Below, piece by piece: positions 20,000 through 30,069 of a stretch of DNA of 64,000 nucleotides (positions are counted from its first letter, which is position 1; every line of letters starts with the position of its first letter). The stretch spans positions 49,113-113,112 of the forward strand of contig JAQNBH010000075.1 in NCBI GenBank assembly GCA_028752905.1, given 5' to 3'. The notes under the pieces are model-generated. The model did not search any database. It was not told where the DNA came from and saw only the letters and a program-made list of their open reading frames with translations. Made by a program: the position numbers and the translations under genes. Source of the DNA: Cladorhizidae sp. MBARI D1340-BT2 (taxonomy: Eukaryota; Porifera; Demospongiae; Poecilosclerida; Cladorhizidae).

Positions 20000-22870
20000 T
20001 TATATTGGATTGGAGGGGTGGTGGGGGTCCTGGGTTTGGGTGTGAATGGTTGCGGGTGAGGGGGAGTAGGCAGTAGGGCTGGTATGTCCCGCTGGAGGGG
20101 GTGGACGTAAGTTTGGGTGGGTGGGTTGTGGTTCTTGGCTTGGTTGCGCTGGGTAGGTTGGGCGGTCGGTTGGGGGGGGGGGGTTGTGGCGTCTGAGAAA
20201 ACGTCTGTTCCGTCGTGTGATGCGGTCGGAGCCGTCCATCCGTACTTGGTATTGATGGTAGTGGAGCACTTCCACTACCACTCCTGTGTTGTCCCACTTC
20301 GTTGGGTGACGGCCAGTCTGGTTTTGTATGATGACCCTGTCACCACAACGAAGGGGGGAGAGGCCGTGGGTGTGCTCGTCCCATCGTGCTCGTCCTGCCG
20401 TTTGGCGGCGATTGATGGCTTGGTCCCTGTGGTGGAGGCGATCAGAAGGTTGATGTGTGTCCTGTAGGCGTGTAGGGATTGCTGGGAGGAGGTCTCTGGT
20501 GGGTCTGCCGAAGAGGTTTATGGCAGGGGACATCTTCGTGTCTGGGTTGGGGCAGTTGCGGTACACGAGCAGTGCCTTGTGAAAGGAGTTCAGGAGTGAT
20601 CCGCCTGGTCCTGTGTTGCCCGCGATAAGGCGTTTGGTTGTCTTCACAGCCACCTCGGCTCTGCAATTTGCATGTGGGTGGTAGGCCGAGGTGATGCGAT
20701 GGTGGACACCCCATGTGGCCAGGAATTCCCTAGTGGAGTGGGCGGCAAACTCCGGGCCGCCGTCTGAGGTGAGGGTGGTTGGTATCCCGAATGTTGAGAA
20801 GGTGTCTCGAAGTGTTGATGTGAGGCCTGTGGCTCCGTTGTGGGCTTGGGAGACGATGGGCCATCCAGAGTATCGATCGACCAGCACCAAGTACGCGGAT
20901 CCCTCGTGATGGAAATAGTCCGCGCAGAGGTGCTGGAAGGGGGACTCTGGATCCTCTGGTGTTGTTGATGGCATTGCCGGCTGAGAGGGGGCATTGCTGT
21001 TGCATGTGCTGCAGCTGTTGCGGGTAGCCGCAATGTCGGCGGTGATACCTGGCCAGTATAGAGATGATGAGGCCCGGGCCATCATGCTGCTGATGCCCTG
21101 GTGTGCAGCGTGGAGGGCGGTGAGGCAGGTGAGGCGGAGGCAGGTGGGGATGATCACCCGCTCGCCGTGGCACATGACGCCGTCTATGACTGAGAGGCTT
21201 GGGAATATTCCGAAGTAGCTCCGGATGACCGCTGTTAGCATGTTCCTGTCATTGGGCGGTCCTCCCTCGACGTAGTATAGTAGGTCTTGGAGGTTTGGGT
21301 CGGCGGCTGTGGCGATCTGGAGCTTCTCCCAGTCAATGGGTATGGATGATATGGCTGAGCAGATTGCTGAGGAGAGTCCTTGGTCGGTGTGGGTGGCAGC
21401 AGTTACTGTGTGGATGTCTGCAACTGACGAGTTGGGGCTCCCTGGGCACGCCAAGCTTGGGTTAGCGATGTCGTCGGGCAGATGTAGTGAGGGGGGTGTC
21501 CTGGTCCCGGATGGGTGGCATGAGAGGGCGTCGCTGGTGTCCTTTCTCACGCCGGGGATGTACACCATCCGGAACCGGTACCGGAGTGTCTTCTCCTTCA
21601 AGTTGCATAGTCGTGGGTTTGGAATATCCTCGAGGCAGCGATCGCCGAATAACTTGAGGAGGGGCTTGTGGTCGACTGCCACTATAAGGTCGTTGCACCC
21701 CAGGACGAAATGTCGGGCCTTGTCCAAGGCGTCTGCGACTGCCAGTGCCTCGCCCTCTACCGGAGCATATCGAGACTCAGCTGAGTGGGTGAAGAGCGAG
21801 CCCACCAGGGTGACGCGCCAACCGTCCGGGCAGCAGAACAAGTCAGGGGTCGGGCACTGGCAGTGTTTCTGGAACAACCAGAACCCGATCCCGCTCTTGC
21901 TCCAATCCGTGGCCAGGCAGGTTGGGCGGTCTTTGTCAAATATCTCGACACCAGCCCTGATGCGCTCGCATATGTGGAGTTTTGATGAGGAGAATGCGTC
22001 TTCCAGCTCGTTGGTCCATGCGAAGTGGGTGGATGGTTTGAGGAGGGCGCGGAAGGGTAGCATGGCAGGTGTCATGGCGAACGCGTATGACACCTGGTTC
22101 ACCAGCCCGAACCACGCGCGGATGTCAGTGATGCTGGTGGGCGTGGGGAAGTTCGAAATGGAGTCAAGGTATTTGGGGGCTGGTCGTACTTCTGTCGATG
22201 TGATTTCAAATCCGGCAAACTACACAGTGTCTTTGGCAAAGTGGAATTTGCTCGGGTTGAGTGTTATCCCGTTCACGGCGCAGATATGTAGCCACTCAGT
22301 CGCCTGGTGGAATGCCCCCGTGATGTCGTCGGACCAGAGGAGTACGTCGTCGATGCACTTTGTCTTTGACGTCACGGTGGCGACAAGGGCATCATACCTG
22401 GCCGTGTACGCATCACCTGATGCAATGTAGCCCTGTGGGGCGGTTCGGTATCTGTACCTGTCCCAGGGGGTTATAAAGGTCGTGTAGTGGCGATCCCGTT
22501 CTTCGAGGAGGACTGAATGATAACCGTTCCAGGCATCAAGGGTGGTCTTTTTGGTGTTGCCTGGAACGGCTCGTGCCTGGTGGAAGGGGGATGCACAGTG
22601 GTGGGTCTCCCGGGTGGCGTGTTGGTTTAGGGGCTGGAAGTTAATGGTCCTCCTGAGCGACCCGTTCTTCTTGGTGCATATCACCATTCTATGGCACCAA
22701 GTGACGGGTGTACCCAGGGGGACCTTTTCCAGTACACCCAGGCGGACATCCCGGTCCAGGCCCGCCTTGACTTCGGCCTGCCAGTGGACTGGGATGTCAA
22801 TAGGGGAGTGGCATGGCTTGGGGATTGCGGAGGGATTGATGCACAGGGAGAGTGGGGGACCAGACATCAT
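20000..22870 (-). pseudogene. Gypsy pol: RT, RNase H, integrase, with one amber stop
   Basis: Pol starts at ATGATG (22870), whose A is the last base of the penultimate gag codon, so it lies in the -1 frame and overlaps the gag TGA. RT motifs are VICTKKNGSLRR, then LDAWNGYHSV (the catalytic Asp), and IDDVLLW, a Cys-Ile-Asp-Asp form of the YxDD box. A TAG at 22220-22222 breaks the frame after KDTV; the same frame resumes with FAGFEIT. RNase H (ATDWSKSGIGFW, EGEALAVADAL, DHKPL) follows. The integrase has an HHCC finger (HAAH, CSTC) and the D-D-E triad in CADYF, TSDGGPEF and CRAEVAV. A GPY-like basic tail and Pro-rich end close the frame at 20000. One base change would explain the stop; readthrough is an alternative that I cannot test. 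Confidence 0.93.
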
Positions 22871-24708
22871 GGGGAGGGGTGGTGCTCACAGACGTTGAAC
22901 GCACTTGCTGCATAGAGGCCCAGCAAGTGACGTTCAAGTCTGTGGCGATTGGCCTCAGTGCCAGGGAAGGGCAGGGAGGTTGGTCGGTCTGGGGGTGGTG
23001 CTCTTGTTGGGCATGAGCACGGTCTATGGTTATGGCCACTCACCGCTGGCATCACGATAGGTCCTGGGGGTCTGGTCTGTAGCCTTGGCCCAGGATCGGT
23101 CGGGGTTGCCGGATGTCTGGTCAATGGTGGCGCAGATGGCAGGTCAGCTTGCAGGTGGGGTGCGGGCTGGTCTGGGGTCGCCCATGTGCCCGTGCCGTTT
23201 CCCGGGGGTGGTGTCGGCGTGCAGAGGGGGAACCCCGTGGCAACCAGCCCGAGGTCAGTGCATGTGGCCAGGCTTAGGTATAGCTTCGTGGCCAGTGGGC
23301 TGAAATACACCATCTGTCTCGTACCTCTCCCTGAAGTGATTGAAGTGATACGCAGCAACGCTGCTCCGAGGATAGGTAGGTTATTGCCGGATGCTGAGCT
23401 CATTACGAGTGTCCCTGGGATGAGGTCTGTCTCCTTGAGCTGTAGGTCTGTCAGGAGTCGTGGGCCCGCCAGACAGCTTTGACATCCCGTGTCAGCGAGT
23501 GCTGTGGTGACGACATTGTGTCGCTCTATTCTCAGGGTGTGTCCGTGAGCCCTAAAGTCCTCCTTGTATGATGAGACTTTCACCTCTATGGTTGGTTGGG
23601 GTGGGGAGCGGCGTTGGGTCCAGGTACTGGTGCTGGAGTTCCATGACTGATGGGGCAGTGTGCCTTCGGACATCGTGCTGACGTGTTCGGAGACGGAGCT
23701 CTCCTGCTCGGAAGTCCTCTGCCAGCATTGTGCGGCATAGTGGTTTTGGCGACCGCAGGATGAGCATGTGGATCCGAAGGCAGGGCATCGCGTCCTGCGT
23801 ACGGCAGTCCTCTCTCTCTCGCCGTGGCCCTGGCGGGCGCAGAAATCACACGTGATCCTTTGGCCGGTAGGGCTGGTTGGGTATTTGGCGATGTTTGTCT
23901 GCCCTCGATGGGGGGTGGTCTGTGTCTTCTGGAGGGTGCGAGCTGGTGCGGACCGCCGTTGCTGGCGACGGTATCCGCTCAGGAGGGCATCCTCGCTGTC
24001 CACTTCATCATCCAGGGCGCTTGCCGACGTTGGTGTGGTGATGGACACTGCCAATCGCTTGCCTGCAGCCCTCACCTCCACAAAGCGGATCGTCTCCTCC
24101 ACCGTCATTGCCTGGTTGGGATCCTTTAGCAGGTCAGTCTGGATCTCTGCATCGGCCAGACCAACGCAGAGCTGATCTGCTACCCGTTGTTCACCCTGGT
24201 TGTTCACGTGCTCGCACTCCGCACACTCCATGGTAAAGCAGCACACCTCCGCCTGACCGCGGAGTCTCGCTGCAAAGGACCGGATGGGTTCTCCTCGGTC
24301 CTGTACCATCCTGGAGAGGGCAACCCTGGCCACCTTAGGGTTCTCCTCCTGCACAGCGAGGCCCCTGATCGTCTTCAATAGGTCTGCTTCGGGGAGCGAC
24401 TCGGTCGGTAAAGGGTCAACCACATTGCGGGTGACATCCCGTCTCAGCTTGGGGTCCAGACACTCCAGGAGTTGGATGGAGACGTCATACCCAGTAAGGT
24501 GTACGGCCAGGGAGTATGCCCTCCACCTGGTGATGAAATATTGCCAACCTTCAGTGGTCCCCCCGGCTGATATCTCCGGGCGGCGGACAGGCGTGGGCTT
24601 CGCCTTGGTAGCCTGACTGTGCACCAGTATGTACCCATTGAGGACGGCCGCTGTTACTGCTGGGTCCAGTCCCTACTCGCAGCCAGGGTACGGGCAGTTA
24701 ACTGCCAT
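22867..24708 (-). pseudogene. Gypsy gag-protease with an amber stop at codon 12
   Basis: The first ATG (24708-24706) opens a frame reading MAVNCPYPGCE, then TAG at 24675-24673, then continues open to 22867. A downstream ATG is only at 24624, which would drop a Cys-containing N-terminus. The body is a helical Gag matrix/capsid-like region (WQYFITRWRAYS, FAARLRGQAEVC). Two Cys/His knuckles follow (CDFCARQGHGE, CSSCGRQNHYAAQC). An aspartic protease has TALADTGCQSCLAG, with the catalytic D-T-G, at about residue 380 of the open part. The C-terminal 150 residues are Pro-rich. Gag and protease in one frame with pol in -1 is a standard gypsy layout. Confidence 0.9.
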
Positions 24709-24810
24709 GGGGTCGGTGGGCGTCAGCGAAAACGAATTCTCTCTCTGCCAACACTCTTGTTGGCAAGGCTAGATGTCTAATAGAGGCTAGACACTGACTG
24801 GTTGCACGCA
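24709..24810 (-). other. Untranslated leader of the gypsy element
   Basis: Sequence between the 5' LTR and the gag start. It contains a small inverted pair TGCCAACA/TGTTGGCA at about 24748-24764. A primer-binding site could not be assigned. Confidence 0.5.
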
Positions 24811-24979
24811 TAGACAAGCGCAGTGCGCCATTTCATAGCCAGATTGGAGAGGATATATATTGGTAATTACTGGCATGAAATGTGTGCAACAAGTGAGTGT
24901 GTGGTAAGGGGTCGTATAAATAGGTAAGGGGTTGTACGTACCAATGTTATATAGTAGTTATGAGAGTCATCATTCTCTA
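24811..24979 (-). repeat. 5' LTR of the gypsy element
   Basis: 169 bp, matching 16219-16387 with about five differences. It has TAGA/TCTA inverted ends and a TATAAATA motif at about 24917 on the plus strand. No obvious tRNA-complementary primer-binding site starting with TGG follows it on the minus strand. Confidence 0.95.
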
Positions 24980-25055
24980 ATTTGGAACAACATTTTTGTG
25001 CTCACTTGTATAATTATATTATGCTGGGACTATATCTATCCTTCTGTAGATATAG

Positions 25056-25294
25056 CAGTGTAGAGAACAAACATTTACTTGACCCTTTACCTATCAGTGT
25101 AGAGAACAAACATTTACAGGACCCTGATATCAGTGTAGAGAACAAATATTTACAGGACCCTGATACAGTGTAGAGAACAAACATTTACAGGACCCTTTAC
25201 CTATCAGTGTAGAGAACAAACATTTACTGGACCCTTTACCTATCAGTGTAGAGAACAAACATTTACTGGACCCTTTACCTATCAGTGTAGAGAC
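25056..25294. repeat. 35-39-bp minisatellite, six copies plus a partial
   Basis: Units begin CAGTGTAGAGAACAAACATT and end in ACCCTTTACCTAT or the shorter ACCCTGATAT, giving two length classes. The array starts about 75 bp outside the LTR element. Small open frames across it are by-products. Confidence 0.9.
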
Positions 25295-25975
25295 TGTAGC
25301 TGCAGTCATAAAACATTACTATGAAAGTTTATCAAGTGATAGTGATAAGCTACAGATGATTGGATGACAGCCTATCCAGATAAACCACTACGAAAATCAA
25401 TTTACAGCAACAGAATGAACTTAGTTCTATATATGCAGACCTTTATCTGCTCGTTTATATACGCATCTCTATAAATAGATTTAAATTATGTGCAATTATA
25501 TAGGTGCATGTATCAGGGGGGACTTTCTGGGGGGGCCATGGCCCCCCAACTTTTGGCCCAAACAAGTTTTCTAAGGGAGCTTTCGCAAGTTGTTGAAGGT
25601 GTTGACTAACAAGTTATAGCACATTCATAATTGTAATTGGTGTGAAATATGCTAGATAGAACAACACCATAATATTGGTAAAAACAACAACTTTGTTCCC
25701 TAATCGGTTCAATACATGTGACCAGTTAGTGTATGTCAGGAATAACAGCCTGACAACTCAACCACCAAACAAGCCTCAGACCATACCATGGAACTAACAC
25801 TTTAGGTGTGAGGATCATTTTGACATTTATATAGTTCATTGGTTCATTTTGATTTTGCTTATGTTGAGTTCTGCTATAAACCTAATGTGCTGTTAATCAT
25901 TATTCGGAATACTAAGCAATATAAGAGTGAACCCTAACAGTGTAGCAGGCCATTATTGAGCTAGAGATGTATATA
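25295..25975. other. Non-coding stretch with G/C palindrome
   Basis: No gene is seen. GGGGGGGCCATGGCCCCCC near 25530-25548 is a 19-bp foldback inside an otherwise AT-rich sequence, of the type often found at the ends of G-rich TIR elements. No partner end was found. Confidence 0.5.
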
Positions 25976-26637
25976 TGTGACCGGATTTGCGAAAACCGAC
26001 CTAAACGGGGGAAAACAATTATTGAGTTATAGGCAGTATTGTTTTTTTCTTCAAAAAATGAAAAATATTTTTGTTGCTAGAAAAACCTTTTATCTATAAC
26101 CTGTGGCAGTTATAAGCCCAGGCGCCATCTCTAGAGTTACAAAAAAGCTTTAGAGATAGCTAAGTCGATGGACTTACCCTTCGTGAATGGAACGTTGCTA
26201 TGCATTTTTTCAGCGCGTGATGAATCGAGCTGCTTTTTTCCTACTTCTTTTTCAAGTTAGCATCGATTTCCAGTGTTCACTAGTGCAAGCGCCATAGCTA
26301 CGATATAGCTAAGTCTCTAACAGCTTTGCTAGCGAAGGCTTCGACTTCTTTTCCAAGTTGTAGTGGATTTGGTACGAGTCGACATAATAATTTACGGAAG
26401 TATACGGCGTCAATTCTCAAACGCCTAACGACGCGTTCATATTTCAATTTCTCAATTATAGTGCGTGGAGGAGGACGACTGTTCCTAGCTATAGCTCAGC
26501 GACGTCATATTCAAAGCAGTTCAAACTTTCAGGACGTAATCTTTATGCATTATAGGTACTAAAAACATACAAATCGAGCTTCTCATAAATAAACCCTCCC
26601 CCCCCCGTTTAGGTTGGTTTTCCCAAATCTGGTCACA
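25976..26637. mobile_element. 0.66-kb TIR element (MITE)
   Basis: The left end TGTGACCGGATTTGCGAAAA, then CCGACCTAAACGGGGG, is inverted at the right end with about four mismatches. The TIR is about 36 bp and ends in a G/C homopolymer. It is flanked by TA-rich DNA (GTATATA and TATATATA), so a TA-type target is likely but not provable. Internal open frames (26326-26562) match nothing. Confidence 0.85.
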
Positions 26638-26823
26638 TATATATATAGGTGAATGTATAGGAGGGCGGGCTGGAAACTAGAAGCGTTGACTGGATTAATT
26701 AGGAGGGCTTGCTCCACTATATCTTAGTTCTGTATATGCAGACCTTTATCTGCTCGGCTATATACACATCTCTAATATCGGTATTTCTATACATAGGGCA
26801 CCAATGAAAGACAGGGTTTCATA

Positions 26824-27120
26824 TTATGATCCCATCATTGTACTGAATAGAGTCGCCAGCTTGGGGGGGAATGAATTTTCCTTTTGGACTGGAAGAACCT
26901 CATCTTCATCAAAAAAGGAATTCCAAGTCCCATCAGCTGAATCAAATTTTTCTCCAAACAGATCCGGCTTTGCAATGGTCACTTCTTTATTGAAATAAAT
27001 TCGATATTTTCCTATATATTGTTCCAAATGCTTCCTCCCTCTCAGAGCACTAAAAGTTCCATTCTGTGGCAATTTTCTTCGGACGAATTTGCTGTTCTTG
27101 TTTCTTTTTTTCGGCGGCAT
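26824..27120 (-). CDS. Hypothetical 98-aa protein, possibly a first exon
   Basis: The frame starts MPPKKRNKNSKFVRRK, very basic, and becomes acidic at the end (FFDEDE). Such a basic N-terminus is frequent in nuclear and transposon proteins. No conserved domain is seen and no TATA-type promoter is evident. It ends at a TGA about 30 bp past the acidic segment; a splice donor before it is possible but none is strong. No mobile element ends were found around it. Confidence 0.3.
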   Translation of the reverse strand: MPPKKRNKNSKFVRRKLPQNGTFSALRGRKHLEQYIGKYRIYFNKEVTIAKPDLFGEKFDSADGTWNSFFDEDEVLPVQKENSFPPKLATLFSTMMGS

Positions 27121-27574
27121 TGTCGCCTAAACAAAGTCAGAGGTTTAGAATCAGTTGAGGGTTTGAGGGATCTGGTAGTTTATTTTTTGGCTAAAATATT
27201 TGCAAAGGGGGACGTAGCTATATAGTCTATACGACTTTTGCTAGCTTGTTATATACCAGTAGCTAGTTATTTACCACGTGATACAAACCACACCCTGGCA
27301 CACTTATCCTGCACAAACCAGATATGTGGAAAAATAAAATAAATGGAACAATAATAGCTTTGATAATAATAAATAGTGAGTGCTGTATCAGTCAGGAGAC
27401 TGGACTTCAGTGAGGACTGGACTTATTCAATAACTGCCGATATAGTTATAACTATTGTTTTGATGTTTGTCTAAATAATAATAAAAATAATAAAAATGTA
27501 TTTAATAAATAATCAAATAAATAAATAAACATAATATATAATAATTATAATAAAATAAATAAATAAATGCCCTC
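27121..27574. other. Non-coding AT-rich stretch
   Basis: Contains ATAAATAA-type low-complexity sequence at 27475-27565, directly before the LINE fragment. Such tracts resemble tails of earlier LINE insertions. Confidence 0.4.
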
Positions 27575-28200
27575 CCCATCTCATCCCTGGGTTTGAGGGG
27601 TTGCTGTGGGTCTCCACTTGGGCTCCAATTTGTGTCACCCCCATTACTGCCAGCATTGTGGATCGCCTTGCCATGCATGGTCTTAGCTGCAAGAGGAGCG
27701 AAGGACATTTCTACCATCATACCACCATGAACAACATCATCTTCCGGGCATATTTATCTGCCAGTGCCCCTTCCAAGATGGAGCCGTCGGGTCTCTTTTG
27801 TTCTGATGGGGTAACCATGGTGCCATGGTGGAAGAATGGCAAGGAACTGGTGTTGGATGCAACTGTCCAGATAAGTTTTCCCAGTCATATCAGGTGCAGC
27901 AGTGAGTGGTCCTGGAGCTGTTGCTGCTATGGCCGAGGAGAAAAAAGTGGCCAAGTATGGCAGCCTAGATCCTTGCCACTTTTTTGTGCCTGTGGCCATC
28001 GAGTCATTGGGGGTCATCGGGAACAGGTCGATGGCTTTCCTGAAGGAGCTCAGCCTCAGGATAAGGCAAAGAACTGGGGAGGTGAATGCCCGTGCTTACC
28101 TCCTTCAGCGTCTCTCAGTGACAGTCCATCGGGAGAATGCCTCACGTCTGTTTTGCGGTCAGTCGGGAGTTGAACTTGTCGTTAGCACTTTAGTTATTTA
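27575..28200 (+). pseudogene. LINE pol 3' fragment 1 (CCHC + restriction-like endonuclease part)
   Basis: One frame gives CHPHYCQHCG; after a 1-bp shift the next gives VDRLAMHGLSCKRS, forming the C-x2-C...H-x3-C finger. NNIIFRAYLSASAP, KMEPSGLFCSDG and VPWWKNGKELVLDATV follow. Further on, in shifted frames, come PCHFFVPVAIESLGVIG and YLLQRLSVTVHRENAS. This order (CCHC, R/H...N, EP, DG...WD) is that of the C-terminal endonuclease region of early-branching LINEs (R2/NeSL type). Compared with the copy at 30070, the RPDG motif has been lost. Several indels make it a pseudogene. An (ATAAATAA)n-like tail follows at 28320-28400. Confidence 0.75.
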
Positions 28201-28504
28201 TTTGTGTAGTTAATTAGTTTTAATCTTTGGTGGTATTTTTGTGCTAATTACTACTTTTACCTTATTTCAATATTTTTGGTCCCCCTTGTTTCATTCCCCC
28301 CCCTCCCCACATGTATTAATTTCAAATAAAAGTATAAATAAATAAAGTAATAAAAAGTAAAATAATGATAATAATAATCAATAAATAATAATTAATTTTT
28401 TTTAAAGAAATTTAAAAAATTAATGGATGATAATGATAATAAAATAACCTTCCCAATAATCAGCTTGAAATTGTATTCTCACAATGTTTTGACTAGACAT
28501 CGAG

Positions 28505-28618
28505 CCTGCCTATATACGTACCAGTAGCTCCTCGTGCTATATATATACCAGTAGCTAGCTACCCACCTCGTGCTATATATATACCAGTAGCTAGCTACCC
28601 ACCTCTGTTAAATACCAG
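28505..28618. repeat. Short tandem repeat, about 40-bp unit
   Basis: TATATATACCAGTAGCTAGC, followed by TACCCACCTCGTGC, is repeated two full times plus a diverged copy. A similar motif (TATATACCAGTAGCTAGTTA) stands alone at about 27250. Confidence 0.75.
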
Positions 28619-28654
28619 CACACGCATCTAGCATGTGAACTGGAAGCTATTCTA

Positions 28655-29050
28655 ATAGAGTGTTCAGATCAGATGGCAAATGGCCGGGTGCATCAGTTTG
28701 GTCCCATGGAAGTTTGACCACTAGTGTGCGATATGATACACATGCCCTGACCCCTATATATATATATGTACCATTCCATTTGGCTTTGGCTGGTATTGAG
28801 GCCACTGAAGCTGAGCACTACAAGAGGACTAAGTATAAAGAGTTGGACTCCGTTATTCCTCTGGCCTGGCCAATGATGGGAGTTTTCGGCCCTGCAGCTG
28901 CAGCCTTTCACTGACCCCTTGGCAAACGGATCGCAGGGCAGTTGGAGGAGCCGAGGTCACAGTCCTTTCTTCTGCAGCGTGTGGTCATAGAAATTCTGCG
29001 GGTAATGCTGCGGCTATTTTGGGGACTTTGCCTTAGGTTGTTTGCTTGCA
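28655..29050 (+). pseudogene. LINE pol 3' fragment 2
   Basis: Starts with FRSDGKWPGASVWSHG, a degenerate DGKRPDG region. It then reads AGIEATEAEHYKRTKYKELDS and VFGPAAAAF, and in a shifted frame RSQSFLLQRVVIEI and NAAAILGT. The order and spacing match fragments 1 and 4. It is truncated at the 5' side and broken internally. The 28500-28620 stretch in front of it has two to three copies of a CTATATATATACCAGTAGCT repeat. Confidence 0.65.
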
Positions 29051-29254
29051 TTTGTTGTTCTATTTATTTATTTGTGTTCGGTTGTGTTACTTTTTCTGTA
29101 ACTTCTAAAGTATGTAGTAATTATTAATTTGCATGGTGTTAATTAGATTTTAATGGAGTCTGATATAGCCTGTTTAATGAAATTTATAAATGAAATAAAG
29201 TAAACACAATTTCTTGCGGGATTAACATCCTCCACCTCATCAAAATTCAGTCAT

Positions 29255-29950
29255 TCTCCCCCAGCTCCAATTATTTGTGATAATGAATTTCACCTTCAAA
29301 AGGCCATTCACTCTTTTCCTTGTGGATGTGAGGGAGGACCAGATGGTTACGTCACCTTAAGGATATGATCAGTAAGTCTGCTGGTGATGGTGGTCTCTTT
29401 TCTTGCAGCCATGGCTGCTTTCATCAATATGGTGCTGTTTCAGCTTCTGTTTGCTCTTTTTTTGGCACTTCTCTCATCACCCTGAATAAAAAGGATGGTG
29501 GTATGAGACCCATAGCCATTGGGTATATGCTTAGATGTCTGGTATATAGCTAAACGTGCAAGCTTTCATATGAAGCAGCCATGAGTGCTCTTCTGGCACC
29601 TCTTCAGTTGGTTTGGGGGTACGTCTTGCAGCTGAATCTATCATCCATGCTGCTCGTATTTTTCTGCATAATTTACAGCGAGGCCTGAAGCTTGATTTTT
29701 TATCCTGTTGTAGTTGCAAACAGAGCTGAGTCCTAAAGTATGCCAATATATTGCTGCTGCCCATTCTTTGTCCCAATTGGCATAGAAACCACTGGAGTGT
29801 TGGGAGTGGAGACATCTCTGTTCCTTCGGAAGTTGGGAGGCTGTCTCAAGGCAAAATACAACGAACCATTTACCCATTATTTTGTCCTTCAGAGAATTTC
29901 CATTATCATCCATGGGAACACTGCAGCTGTCGGACCCATTTACAATTGAT
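29255..29950 (+). pseudogene. LINE fragment 3: RT piece joined to C-terminal piece
   Basis: The first part reads FGTSLITLNKKDGGMRPIAIGYMLRCLV, a clear reverse transcriptase finger segment (KKDGG-x-RPIA-x-G), then SYEAAMSALLAP. From about 29757 it jumps to FVPIGIETTGVLGVETSLFLRKLG and YFVLQRISIIIHGNTAAVG, which is the extreme C-terminus. The intervening RT palm and CCHC regions are missing, so there is an internal deletion. The 3' end is followed by an AATAAA-rich tail near 30030-30060. Confidence 0.75.
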
Positions 29951-30069
29951 TTTTGTTTTGTTTTGTACTGTGCCTTTTCAATTTTCATTACTAGCATGTG
30001 TGTTAATGAACTTGGTATATTTGTTAATTAAACAAATAAAATATGTATATAATAAATAATATATGGTGA

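Larger units (their letters stand above)
16219..24979 (-). mobile_element. Full-length Ty3/gypsy-type LTR retrotransposon, interrupted by hAT
   Basis: Two 169-bp LTRs (16219-16387 and 24811-24979) bound gag and pol frames on the minus strand. Directly outside lies the 5-bp duplication ATTTG (16214-16218 and 24980-24984), which proves the ends. The LTR termini are TAGA...TCTA rather than TG...CA. A purine tract GGGGGGAAG abuts the 3' LTR. By eye the LTRs differ at about five positions, so the insertion is neither new nor very old. Without the hAT insertion and its duplicated TAGAC the element is about 5.5 kb. Gag, protease, RT, RNase H and integrase are all present but carry at least two amber stops. 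Confidence 0.95.

Noticed and set aside
20117..20467. Plus-strand Gly/Val/Trp-rich frame
   Set aside because: Antisense of the Pro-rich C-terminus of pol.
21309..22430. 373-codon plus-strand frame
   Set aside because: Antisense to the RT/RNase H region of pol, whose minus frame contains clear catalytic motifs.
24760..24810. tRNA primer-binding site after the 5' LTR
   Set aside because: No TGG-start match to a familiar tRNA 3' end is visible; a self-priming or unusual tRNA could be used.
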